Below the pieces are notes generated by a model. The model made no database searches, was not told the origin of the DNA, and was given only the letters and a program-made list of their open reading frames with translations. A program made the position numbers and the translations under genes. Of a stretch of DNA of 64,000 nt, positions 19,386-26,104 are shown piece by piece. The stretch is from Limosilactobacillus frumenti DSM 13145 (GTDB lineage Bacteria; Bacillota; Bacilli; Lactobacillales; Lactobacillaceae): NCBI RefSeq assembly GCF_001436045.1, contig NZ_AZER01000016.1, positions 472,902-536,901 of the forward strand, written 5' to 3'. Within the stretch, counting starts at the first letter, position 1. Each line of letters begins with the position of its first letter.

Positions 19386-19414
19386 ATCATACTTTACCAT
19401 ATGACTTTCGCCAA
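19386..19414 (-). promoter_or_regulatory. Promoter of the fol operon
   Basis: Minus strand: -35 TTGGCG (19409-19414), 17-base spacer, -10 TATGAT (19386-19391). The upstream in-frame ATG of folB lies within the -10. Confidence 0.75.
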
Positions 19415-19562
19415 GTGGAATGACCAAGGAATTGACTATTTTTATTTTCTTTTTGCTGGTAATAGTTCGATTTAAGCGAACAATTATGGCATTGATAATC
19501 TTAAAGTACGGAAGCATTAGCTAAATTATCCTGTATAATGGAATCAAATAGGAAGTGATAAA

Positions 19563-19847
19563 ATGTTTCTTTCAACTGAAGCTTTTCCCCAAGCCCACAA
19601 AGTTTTAGGAATCGTCAATGCAACTGCTCATTTAATGTTACCGAGTGATTCTATCGATGCATTCGAATCAATGGACCAGTTGTTTGATGAAGTCCGTGAA
19701 AAATTAAAAGAGCGGGCAAACAGCAAGCACGCGGACGGTGTGGTGAACATCCGCTTTACAACGAATGTCGCCAATGTCCAAGTTGCCCCTAAGTTTTTAG
19801 TTTTGACAGGTTATGGGACAATGATCCAATTCTTGAAGAAGGATTGA
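19563..19847 (+). CDS. YbjQ-like (UPF0145/heavy-metal-binding-domain-like) small protein
   Basis: A 94-aa protein with the layout of YbjQ-type domains: a helix (MDQLFDEVREKLKERANSKH) followed by ADGVVNIRFTTN and a C-terminal strand ending in LTGYGTMIQF. A second, longer protein with the same core pattern (HADAVVGMKF ... VVAYGTAVKF) lies at 57804-58274. Function is unknown. The stop is 73 bases upstream of tRNA-Leu. Confidence 0.65.
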   Translation: MFLSTEAFPQAHKVLGIVNATAHLMLPSDSIDAFESMDQLFDEVREKLKERANSKHADGVVNIRFTTNVANVQVAPKFLVLTGYGTMIQFLKKD

Positions 19848-19856
19848 TTAAAAGTC

Positions 19857-19885
19857 TTGTAATTTATCGAAAGAGTCTGTATACT
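19857..19885 (+). promoter_or_regulatory. Promoter of tRNA-Leu(CAG)
   Basis: -35 TTGTAA, 17-base spacer, -10 TATACT, 35 bases before the tRNA 5' end. Confidence 0.75.
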
Positions 19886-19920
19886 ATTTATTGTTGTCAA
19901 GTGATTGATAGCAATTTGTT

Positions 19921-20004
19921 GCCCCAGTGGCGGAATTGGCAGACGCGCAACGTTCAGGTCGTTGTATGGGTTTCCATGTACAGGTTCGAATCCTGTTTGG
20001 GGCA
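19921..20004 (+). tRNA. tRNA-Leu (anticodon CAG), island attachment gene
   Basis: Class II tRNA with acceptor GCCCCAG / UUGGGGC, discriminator A, anticodon loop UUCAGGU and a variable arm. The CCA end is not encoded. Its last 14 bases are repeated at 30479-30492, marking it as the integration site of the island; the gene remains complete at the left end. Confidence 0.95.
19991..20004 (+). repeat. attL core repeat
   Basis: TCCTGTTTGGGGCA, the 3' end of tRNA-Leu; identical to 30479-30492. Confidence 0.9.
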
Positions 20005-20103
20005 CTTTTTTAGTTTTAAATACTTTTTACTAGTCGCTAAACGTTGATATATCAGCATTCTTAATTTTGAAAAATGCCAATAAAAGGTATCTTTTGAAGA
20101 AAT

Positions 20104-20124
20104 TGTTGAAAAATTGTTGAAAAA
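20104..20124 (+). repeat. Left arm-type repeat near attL
   Basis: A 21-bp tandem GTTGAAAAA motif, identical to 30412-30432 near attR. A second shared motif, GTTGATATA followed by a GCATT, is at about 20043-20059 (left) and 30444-30460 (right). These are probable integrase arm-binding sites. Confidence 0.7.
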
Positions 20125-20147
20125 CATTTCTTCCCGTCAGCGTGTCA

Positions 20148-20172
20148 GATCACTGTTTTCAGTGGTCTTTTT
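20148..20172 (+). terminator. Terminator inside left end of island
   Basis: Stem GATCACTG / CAGTGGTC with a TTTT loop, then TTTTTATTTT. It may end transcription coming through tRNA-Leu, whose own terminator was displaced. Confidence 0.8.
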
Positions 20173-20405
20173 ATTTTGCCTGCGGAACTTTTGCGGAAAA
20201 AATGGTGCTTTTTCTCTTTTTAGGGTGTCTGAATTGTCAGAATTAGGAATCATCCCCACCAAAAATAAAGTTTATTTGGGAGATGATATAATGATTCTGT
20301 TTGAATATATACCGTTGAAGGCGCCATGTAGGACGCTTTTTGTTTATTGCTCGCTGTAAGTCATTACAGGATTATAATTGACTTATTGAGTGGTACAAAA
20401 TTAAA

Positions 20406-20438
20406 GGGCAATCTAAGTAATTCTTAGGTTGTCCTTTT
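20406..20438 (+). terminator. Terminator-like hairpin
   Basis: GGGCAA-CTAAG / CTTAG-TTGTCC followed by TTTT. No intact gene ends just upstream. Confidence 0.65.
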
Positions 20439-20458
20439 GCTTTTGGCAATTGAGCTAG

Positions 20459-20608
20459 TTCTTGAATCAAATAAATAATACTAATGGCATCCCTTTTGAA
20501 TTGACTAATCGTCCATCAAGTATTGACCGTTCATTAAAAGAGCTGAAAGACGGTAATTACCAGTCATTTAATTCTATTGATGAATTATCTAAAGAGTTAA
20601 ACAACTAG
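20459..20608 (+). pseudogene. RelB/DinJ antitoxin C-terminal fragment
   Basis: Open from just after an in-frame TAG (20456-20458) to a TAG at 20606-20608. The 49 codons read FLNQINNTNGIPFELTNRPS, then SLKELKDGNYQSFNSIDEL and a Lys-rich end. The IPFEL segment plus a DG-x-x-SFNSIDEL tail is the typical C-terminus of RelB/DinJ-family antitoxins. There is no start codon, no N-terminal DNA-binding part and no adjacent toxin, so it is a remnant. A terminator follows at 20640-20678. Confidence 0.55.
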
Positions 20609-20639
20609 AATATTTTAATTAATTGAATCTTTTTAACTC

Positions 20640-20678
20640 AAAGACCATCGCCCTAGCATGTATAGAGCAATGGTCTTT
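20640..20678. terminator. Terminator after the relB fragment
   Basis: AAAGACCAT / ATGGTCTTT stem with a loop of about 21 bases, then TATTTA. Between 20680 and 21040 I see only short frames and no supportable gene; one 17-codon minus-strand frame (20694-20730 region) is too short to call. Confidence 0.6.
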
Positions 20679-21040
20679 ATTTACTGTAAGTAATCATTGA
20701 TAAATTTATCTATCTCATCATTCAACACGATCATCCCCTTTAACTACGAATTCACTATCAATATAGTATTTTGACAGGTTCTTTATGTTCAAATTCGACA
20801 GTTAAAAGCCCCTAATTATTGCGCTTGCCTTTTGTGATAATTCCTGTAATACCAACGCTTATTGCCATTCGATCAAAGGTAACGATTGTTAACTACGAAT
20901 CACGGTATAACGTAACATTTTCCTACATTTTAGTAACTACAAATGCTCTCATGATGTCCAATTTTGCCCAATACTATTGGTACTGTGTTGCCGTTGTATC
21001 AATGTTTAGGCAATCCCTAATGGTTGTACATTGTATGGAA

Positions 21041-21406
21041 CTAATCGGCCATTATTCCGATATTCTTGTATGCGGTCGTCACCTTGTTACTGTAATATCC
21101 TGCATAAAAGCGACGGTGCTTTTGATACACGAACCCCAGTAACTCCATGTTTTGCTTGAACTTGCGATTGGTTAACGGCTTTAGTCCTTGTTGATTACAG
21201 TATTCTTTGTAATGTTCATAGATAACACGGCAAGCACTATATAACCGTCTATCTTTGCTAATACTGTCAGAGAACACAAAACTAACAACTGTGGGGTCTG
21301 CTTTGTCTTTATTTCTAACTCTGAAATGATAATCTTTTTTGCTTTCTGTCATCATCTGCATTAGATTATTTCGGTTAAATACATAGCGTCCACGATACCA
21401 ACTCAT
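21041..21406 (-). CDS. Primase C-terminal (D5-like winged helix) domain protein
   Basis: 121 aa. The second half (SACRVIYEHYKEYCNQQGLK, then PLTNRKFKQNMELLGF and a YxKHRRFYAGY end) matches the winged-helix domain found at the C-terminus of phage/plasmid D5-type primase-helicases. No helicase or primase domain is present, so it is a stand-alone domain protein or the remnant of a primase. The start has GGAGATG 8 bases upstream. It is the last gene of the leftward operon, 35 bases after the ArpU-like gene. Confidence 0.6.
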   Translation of the reverse strand: MSWYRGRYVFNRNNLMQMMTESKKDYHFRVRNKDKADPTVVSFVFSDSISKDRRLYSACRVIYEHYKEYCNQQGLKPLTNRKFKQNMELLGFVYQKHRRFYAGYYSNKVTTAYKNIGIMAD

Positions 21407-21441
21407 TCAAAATCATCTCCATTCTGCTTTATTCAAGCTGG

Positions 21442-21834
21442 TTACTTAACTATTTTCGTGTGGCTTTTAGGCATGAACTCATAAGCCAATAACAATGCTT
21501 TTCTCTGTCGGTGGTAAAAGTTGCCAACCGTGATAGTAATATCATGGCGTGCCAACTGCTCAATCGTCTTTTGAGTGCTGTACTTCTTGATAAAGCGACA
21601 TTCTAAAATAATTGCACTGCTAGGATCAATCTGATTGACTGCACTAACTACCGTTCTTCTTTCAACGAGTTCATATTTTGCTTGTTGATGTTCAATTGGA
21701 TTAGCTAAGTTACTAATTTTTCGGCGACTATAGATCAGATTCCAATCCTCAAAACTTTTCAGATAGTTTTTAGCTTCTTGACTAGCGCTTTTCACGTCTA
21801 CAGTGGGGATGATTGATAATTTAAACAGCTCCAA
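21442..21834 (-). CDS. ArpU-family phage transcriptional regulator-like protein
   Basis: 130 aa. The layout matches ArpU/RinA-type late regulators: a helical N-terminal half, then ILECRFIKKYSTQKTIEQLA, ITVGNFYHRQRKALLLAYEF (sigma-like helix-turn-helix region 4 pattern). In prophages such proteins switch on late/packaging genes; none exist here, so the target may be a helper phage or an island promoter. The start is uncertain: the frame opens at TTG 21834 and a TTGGAG overlaps it. Confidence 0.65.
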   Translation of the reverse strand: MELFKLSIIPTVDVKSASQEAKNYLKSFEDWNLIYSRRKISNLANPIEHQQAKYELVERRTVVSAVNQIDPSSAIILECRFIKKYSTQKTIEQLARHDITITVGNFYHRQRKALLLAYEFMPKSHTKIVK

Positions 21835-22100
21835 TATAATTGGCTTGTTTGATTGATTGCGTGAGCGTGCCGATTATGGTGCGCCTTTTTTATGCCCGAA
21901 AAATCTGCATATACTTAGATTCGATTTTAAAGCCGTCTGAGCCATTTTGGGTTTAAGATGATTAAATTATATTAATTGCCTGCTAGTCGTTTTAAAACAG
22001 GGTAATTTTTCAAAATAAACGTATGTTCACGATTGATATGCACACTATGAAACCAGAATCCTACTACATTTTCATCCTTTTCCGCTCAATAATAACAAAG

Positions 22101-22140
22101 CATCCCCTATTTTCGTTGAAATGACAACGGTTAGGGGATG
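22101..22140 (-). other. Hairpin in the 420-base gap between arpU-like and replisome genes
   Basis: Perfect 9-bp stem CATCCCCTA / TAGGGGATG enclosing a GTTG/CAAC inner stem; on the minus strand a GCTTTGTTATT follows, so it may be a weak terminator. The rest of 21835-22256 shows no supportable gene; a GCGTGAGCG...GTGCGCC-TTTTTT segment near 21865-21893 is a second, plus-oriented terminator-like structure. Confidence 0.55.
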
Positions 22141-22256
22141 TTAATGTTTAGCGGTCAAAGTAACACCATAGCTTTTTAACACCCGTCAAATATGACAATC
22201 TTTTTATAGTGTGCCCTAACTGCCCTTTTATTGGCTATCTAATCTGTATATAGAGA

Positions 22257-23234
22257 TTATCCAACTGTAACCTGCTCAATAGCATCCGACAGATGATTAA
22301 CTACCAGATTCTTAATACTATTAACATCTGATTGTCCTGATCTTGTTGATGCTAACTGACTTATTCCTTCTTGAACAAAAGACATTTTGTACTTATTGAG
22401 TAAGTCAGTGAAGATTACCACTAGGCGCTGGTCATCATAAGGAATATTGCTGTCAAACTCACGATTCAGTGAATCGAAGAGAGATTCAATCTCATCATTC
22501 ACCGCTAATCGGTTTTCCATTGACGGTCTTTCGGTGCTTGCAATAGTAGCATTATTATACATAGTGGAAGTAGAAGCGACAGATGACGAAGAATCTTTCC
22601 CCAAACCCTTATTAGAAGTAGTTGTTGCCGTGTGCGTTGATCTATGTTGATCTTTGCTGACTTGATCTTTTCTTGTCTTGTCTACTCTACTCTTATCTAA
22701 TCTAATCTTATCTATTCTATTCTGTGCAAGAAGTTTCGATGATGTTTCTTCGACACTTCCAGGAACTTTCTTAGAAGTTTCTTGGAAGTGGTGAGAATAC
22801 TGTTGTAACTGGATTTCTGGCGATGTTTTCTTGTCTCGGCCATTTTTAATCCATGCATTAACAGGCGCCATTACATCATCATCAGATGGATTAAGAGTAT
22901 ATGCAAAATTCGTTTTTATGTAGAGCAATTCTCGAATCGATAGGAATTCTGTAGGCTTGTAAATTTTACCTTCAATCTTATTTTGAGAGTACCAATCTGT
23001 AATAACATAGACACCGCTCTGGGTAGGCTTTAGGATTAAATTATTATCTAACAATTCCTCATAATTGTCGGCGTTAGCCCCTGTCAAAAAGTTAATCATT
23101 TTAACACTTCCAACAAAGCCATCGTCATCAGCATTTAAGACAAGATAAAAATACAACAGTTTACTAATAGGATTCATATCAACGAAGCGGTCATCCTCTG
23201 CAATACTCCGACTAATCATTCTTCTTTCAGCCAT
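22257..23234 (-). CDS. Phage replisome organizer / replication initiation protein
   Basis: 325 aa. The N-terminus MAERRMISRSIAEDDRFVDM, followed by PISKLLYFYLVLNADDDGFVG, is the standard Lin1244/Lin1753-type domain of phage replisome organizers that load host helicase at the phage origin. The middle is low-complexity: tandem RxDKxRxDKxR (about 155-175), then a Ser/Thr-rich stretch. The C-terminal 90 residues are helical, resembling DnaD-like tails. The origin may lie in or near the repetitive DNA. Start overlaps the preceding frame by 1 base (TAATG). Confidence 0.8.
   Translation of the reverse strand: MAERRMISRSIAEDDRFVDMNPISKLLYFYLVLNADDDGFVGSVKMINFLTGANADNYEELLDNNLILKPTQSGVYVITDWYSQNKIEGKIYKPTEFLSIRELLYIKTNFAYTLNPSDDDVMAPVNAWIKNGRDKKTSPEIQLQQYSHHFQETSKKVPGSVEETSSKLLAQNRIDKIRLDKSRVDKTRKDQVSKDQHRSTHTATTTSNKGLGKDSSSSVASTSTMYNNATIASTERPSMENRLAVNDEIESLFDSLNREFDSNIPYDDQRLVVIFTDLLNKYKMSFVQEGISQLASTRSGQSDVNSIKNLVVNHLSDAIEQVTVG
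22669..22724. repeat. Degenerate TCTA-type microrepeat within the replisome organizer gene
   Basis: About 55 bases of near-tandem TCTAC/TCTAA/TCTTA units encode the (K/D)-R-(I/L/V)-D-K repeats. Such direct repeats within phage initiator genes often mark replication origins; here it could equally be simple coding repeat. Confidence 0.5.
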
Positions 23235-23704
23235 TAATGAAATTCCTCCAGTTTGTTGTAATATAATTCGCCATCAACAAATAACTTTGTTAGTTCAATA
23301 AGCCGTTTTAACGTGTCTGGGTCATTATTGGTGACTTGCTTAATCCGGTTGATAAGATTTTGGCGATTACGCTCTTTACCTTTGTTATGAGTTAAGTAAT
23401 TAGGATTGCCAATTGACTTCATGATGAAATATAAGCGGGTTACATCCTCATTGCGATTGTGCGTTAATAGTGACAACTTGGAATATAGATCATCATTGAA
23501 ACCATCAAGATAAATCAATAAAGTATGAACTCGCCCAATATTATCTCCAACAAATTCACCAATTCAGTTAGCTAAGTCGTTTGGCTTTTTGGCCTGGTCA
23601 ACATCCTTCAAATACTTATACCAGCTCAACAAGGCAAGATATGTAGTATTAATGTCACAACGCTCTTTGCGTCCATCTGGGGCGGTTAAAGTTACAAGAT
23701 TCAT
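23234..23704 (-). pseudogene. Island protein interrupted by one in-frame TGA
   Basis: From the ATG at 23704, which overlaps the preceding stop as ATGA, 46 codons run to a TGA at 23566-23564. The same frame then continues without a break for 109 codons to the stop at 23236-23234. The first part reads MNLVTLTAPDGRKERCDINT; the second ends in FVDGELYYNKLEEFH. Coupled start and end (4-base and 1-base overlaps) show this was one 156-residue gene. The TGA sits where a TGG (Trp) is plausible. A TTG at 23518 could restart a 94-aa product. Function unknown. Confidence 0.75.
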
Positions 23705-23973
23705 TGGTCATCGTCCCCTTTGTAATATGCGCTGACAGCCTCATTCAATTGTTTTTCAGCCTGGTTGATAGTATCTTCGGAAGCGTTAGACAGAGTTAGC
23801 AATTTAAACCAAAGCCGTTTTGCTTGGTACTGCTTGCCCTTATCAGTTGAGGGGTAATTGGTAAAAAGCGTTGTTGAATCGCTTATTAGGTCATTAAACG
23901 TTGCTGACAATCCCTTCACGGTATCCAATGTGATTTGAACATTCTCCACTTTGTCGATACTGAATTGTTTCAT
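23701..23973 (-). CDS. Island protein of unknown function
   Basis: 90 aa, mainly helical, with an acidic C-terminus (YYKGDDDQ). I do not recognise a family. A GGAGGAATAAG precedes the ATG. It is separated from the upstream gene by the candidate plus-strand RNA at 24025-24128 and overlaps the next frame by 4 bases. Confidence 0.6.
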   Translation of the reverse strand: MKQFSIDKVENVQITLDTVKGLSATFNDLISDSTTLFTNYPSTDKGKQYQAKRLWFKLLTLSNASEDTINQAEKQLNEAVSAYYKGDDDQ

Positions 23974-24024
23974 GATCTTATTCCTCCATTTTTAGGGATG
24001 ATTGCCCCAATATCAAAAGTTACA

Positions 24025-24128
24025 TGTTAGAATAAGCAAGCAACGGGAAACCGTTGCAATGCTTATATTTTGGGCTGTTAAATGCTAACTACTTTGGTCG
24101 GTGAGTAGCATTTGACGGCCTTTTTATT
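24025..24128 (+). ncRNA. Candidate small RNA encoded against the leftward operon
   Basis: Plus-strand structure: stem ATAAGCA / TGCTTAT with inner GCAACGG-GAAA-CCGTTGC (24032-24066, GNRA-type tetraloop), then a second long stem from GGCTGT (24073) to ACGGCC (24120), followed by TTTTTATTTT. This is hairpin plus intrinsic terminator in the direction opposite to both flanking genes. A TAGAAT at 24028-24033 may be a -10. No promoter is certain. Confidence 0.5.
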
Positions 24129-24139
24129 TTGTCTGAACA

Positions 24140-24457
24140 TCATTCTTCATTTCCTAACTGTGCATTACCGATTACTTGTGCTCGCTTGGTCATTACCATT
24201 ATTTGAGAAGTAAGTGGAGCAAGGGCAATAGACCGTTCTTTGTCATTGGTAATAATGAAGTAACCATTGTTTGGATGCTCGTATCTTGCTCCAATTGGTT
24301 GATGATGAATCACAATTAAACGGTTGATCGTTCCCCGAACTTTGCGACTGCTCCAGCCTGTGAGATTAATTAGCTCTTTTAAGGGTCGAGGCCGGTCAAT
24401 TCCCTTTGGCAATAAATCCATAATGCGTTGTTCTTCTTTATCTAACTTTCGTGCCAT
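24140..24457 (-). CDS. Winged-helix island regulator
   Basis: 105 aa. The N-terminal half (DKEEQRIMDLLPKGIDRPRP, then LKELINLTGWSSRKVRGTIN) reads as a winged helix-turn-helix; a beta part (GARYEHPNNGYFIITND) follows. Similar proteins occur in Lactobacillus prophage early regions. Target unknown. 11 bases separate it from the upstream 58-aa gene. Confidence 0.6.
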   Translation of the reverse strand: MARKLDKEEQRIMDLLPKGIDRPRPLKELINLTGWSSRKVRGTINRLIVIHHQPIGARYEHPNNGYFIITNDKERSIALAPLTSQIMVMTKRAQVIGNAQLGNEE

Positions 24458-24468
24458 AATTTCACCTC

Positions 24469-24645
24469 TTAGATTAATTTTTTGAGTTGCTCTAAGTCAT
24501 CAATGGCTTCACTGATTAGTTCTTGGTCATTTGGCTTTTCACCATTAATGGTGGTTTTAGCTTTTCCCTGTAGGGTTGCGATGTTGCCCGCAACATCATT
24601 CAGTAAAGCCGTTTTTAACAATCTGTCGTCTTTGTTTAACTTCAT
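24469..24645 (-). CDS. Small island protein, unknown
   Basis: 58 aa from the ATG at 24645 (MKLNKDDRLLKTALLNDVAG ...). The frame extends upstream to 24687, but a GAGGGG lies directly against the next in-frame ATG and 9 bases from this one. The sequence is helical and acidic with a Leu-rich end (DDLEQLKKLI). No family recognised. Confidence 0.55.
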   Translation of the reverse strand: MKLNKDDRLLKTALLNDVAGNIATLQGKAKTTINGEKPNDQELISEAIDDLEQLKKLI

Positions 24646-24661
24646 GTAAACCATCCCCTCA

Positions 24662-24796
24662 TTAGATGAATCGTGTGAGTGCATCAATAATTAATACGAC
24701 AACGGGCATGCTTGCTAAGTAAGCCCACAGCCGTTCACTTGGTGCTGTGTCCCAAAATGCAAGAATACGCTGGTCAATAGTTGCTAATAGTTTCAT
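24662..24796 (-). CDS. Small hydrophobic island protein
   Basis: 44 aa: MKLLATIDQRILAFWDTAPS followed by a hydrophobic C-terminal half (ASMPVVVLIIDALTRFI), probably one membrane segment. A strong TTTGGAGG lies 7 bases before the ATG, directly next to the 19-bp repeat hairpin at 24813-24831. Too short to assign. Confidence 0.55.
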   Translation of the reverse strand: MKLLATIDQRILAFWDTAPSERLWAYLASMPVVVLIIDALTRFI

Positions 24797-24812
24797 GGTG
24801 TACCTCCAAATT

Positions 24813-24831
24813 ATCCACGCTGGCGGGCTGT
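24813..24831 (+). repeat. 19-bp island repeat, copy 1
   Basis: Identical and co-oriented with 29278-29296; core CCACGCTGGCGGGCTGT. Here it is flanked by ATTATC / GATAAT, so it can form a stem with the core as loop. It lies just upstream of the Shine-Dalgarno of the 44-aa gene. Confidence 0.8.
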
Positions 24832-24838
24832 CGATAAT

Positions 24839-25135
24839 CTACCTTTTCAATTGGTGTCGTTGCATCCACTCATCAAGTGCAATCCGCTGATAACGGGTCA
24901 CACCTTCAATCTCAATGGTGGGAATGTCATGGTAACGAGATTCCAAGTCAAGAAGTGTTTTAGGTGCAATATGTAAGTACTTGGCGGTTTCGGTCTTAGT
25001 CATGTAAGGCGGGAAACCATCTTTTTCTTTGGCTTCAATTAGTGCCTGCTCGATCGCCTGGCTGGTCATGCGGGTAATGGCCCGCTGCAAGTCGCTTGGC
25101 AATTGCATTTGAATTGTTGCGTCCATAATGGTCAC
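24839..25135 (-). CDS. Helix-turn-helix (MerR/excisionase-like) island protein
   Basis: 98 aa. The C-terminal half has a MerR/Xis-type helix-turn-helix (YMTKTETAKYLHIAPKTLLD, then GVTRYQRIALDEWM). The N-terminal half is helical and may oligomerise. Overlaps the antirepressor stop by 4 bases. Comparable proteins occur in the early operons of lactobacillus prophages. Confidence 0.65.
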   Translation of the reverse strand: MTIMDATIQMQLPSDLQRAITRMTSQAIEQALIEAKEKDGFPPYMTKTETAKYLHIAPKTLLDLESRYHDIPTIEIEGVTRYQRIALDEWMQRHQLKR

Positions 25136-25770
25136 CTCGATTCCTTATTTAGGTTGTGATAAATAGTTTGTGATACAGAAACATCAAGTCCAAACCGCCG
25201 TTTAGCATTCATTAGGTCCACAACATCGTTAAGAATCATTGGACGATCACGCTTCATAGCTGGGGTCATATCACGCTTAGCAATCATCTTTGGCAAACCA
25301 TACTTAGTAGATACCGCCTTATTAGCAATGGAGTTGGCCTTGATATAATCCACTTCATTATCAGCATCCAGGCGTTCCATTGCCTGCTGTTGAATGCGAG
25401 CATCAAGCATTTTCAAGGCTTCAGATTCTTCAAGCCCGGATTGTTTTCGCAATTGTTGGATGACTTGATAGACCCACCGTTTAAATTCTTTTGCTTGTTT
25501 CATTTTTGAACTGAAAACAAGATCATATATTCCGAACTCACTAATAACAAGCATTACAGGTGAACCACCTTTTGGGGTTCCCGCCTGATTTAGGAGGGAA
25601 CCCAAGTTAATTAGTTGTTTATCTTGTCCTGAAACGTGTTGCTGAATTGCATGGTCTGGTTGCTTGTAGCCTAATGCCTTAGCAACATCAAAACCGATAG
25701 CTTTCCAATTATTATCCGAACTGATGAATCGAATTAAATTACCATTCCAATTCTCAACTCGTAATTTCAT
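25132..25770 (-). CDS. BRO-family phage antirepressor
   Basis: 212 aa. The N-terminal BRO domain is recognisable (WKAIGFDVAKALGYKQPDHA, LVISEFGIYDLVFSSKMKQA, FKRWVYQVIQQLRKQ). The C-terminal part (from about residue 120) is a separate helical domain (MIAKRDMTPAMKRDRP, SVSQTIYHNLNKESR). Antirepressors counteract the CI-type repressor during induction. It is the second gene of the leftward operon after the Xis-like gene. Confidence 0.85.
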   Translation of the reverse strand: MKLRVENWNGNLIRFISSDNNWKAIGFDVAKALGYKQPDHAIQQHVSGQDKQLINLGSLLNQAGTPKGGSPVMLVISEFGIYDLVFSSKMKQAKEFKRWVYQVIQQLRKQSGLEESEALKMLDARIQQQAMERLDADNEVDYIKANSIANKAVSTKYGLPKMIAKRDMTPAMKRDRPMILNDVVDLMNAKRRFGLDVSVSQTIYHNLNKESR

Positions 25771-25783
25771 TCAGATCATCCCC

Positions 25784-25969
25784 TTACTTGTCTTGTGTTG
25801 CTACGACACGATGATCAGCCATGAACTTATCAATATCAGATTTACTGATACGTTTGGAATTTCCAATTTTGATTGTTGGTAAACCGTTTTTAAGGTATTT
25901 ATCAAAGGTAACTTTTGATTTAATGCCTATGTATTGCATGGCCTGCTTGTAGCTAAAGTATTCGGACAT
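25784..25969 (-). CDS. Xis/Cro-like small DNA-binding protein
   Basis: 61 aa from the ATG at 25969 (MSEYFSYKQAMQYIGIKSKV); AAAGGAGGTG precedes it. The frame extends 14 codons upstream but those overlap the operator. The sequence fits an excisionase-type winged helix (YIGIKSKVTFDKYLKNGLPT, IGNSKRISKSDIDKFM). It is the first gene of the leftward operon, a place usual for Cro or excisionase. Confidence 0.75.
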   Translation of the reverse strand: MSEYFSYKQAMQYIGIKSKVTFDKYLKNGLPTIKIGNSKRISKSDIDKFMADHRVVATQDK

Positions 25970-25985
25970 AATCACACCTCCTTTC

Positions 25986-26052
25986 AGTACAAATGTACTC
26001 ACCAGACACAAAAATAAACCAGTACAAATGTATTGTCAATACTTTTGTACTG
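25986..26052. promoter_or_regulatory. Divergent operator region of the island switch
   Basis: Three copies of a 14-bp pseudo-palindrome AGTACAAATGTACT: 25986-25999 (perfect), 26021-26034 (AGTACAAATGTATT) and 26039-26052 (reverse, AGTACAAAAGTATT). A leftward promoter (TTGACA at 26039-26034, 17-base spacer, TATTTT at 26016-26011) overlaps the second and third sites. Confidence 0.85.
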
Positions 26053-26066
26053 AAATGAACCTTTTT

Positions 26067-26076
26067 GTGGTATTAT
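26067..26076 (+). promoter_or_regulatory. Extended -10 promoter of the repressor operon
   Basis: TGTGG-TATTAT at 26067-26076 gives a TG-n-TATTAT extended -10, about 29 bases before the repressor start. The operator copy at 26039-26052 covers its -35 region, which allows autoregulation. Confidence 0.6.
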
Positions 26077-26104
26077 GAAAGAGCTTTGATAAGGTGGTGA
26101 AACT

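Noticed and set aside
19358..19390. ATG at 19390 as folB start
   Set aside because: The codon is part of the -10 hexamer TATGAT with a 17-base spaced TTGGCG, so it should not be in the transcript.
20114..20359. 81-codon frame at the left end of the island
   Set aside because: Overlaps a terminator and the arm repeats, has no ribosome site and no protein-like composition.
20819..21142. 107-codon plus-strand frame
   Set aside because: Overlaps the D5-like gene antisense, has a poor start and an unlikely composition.
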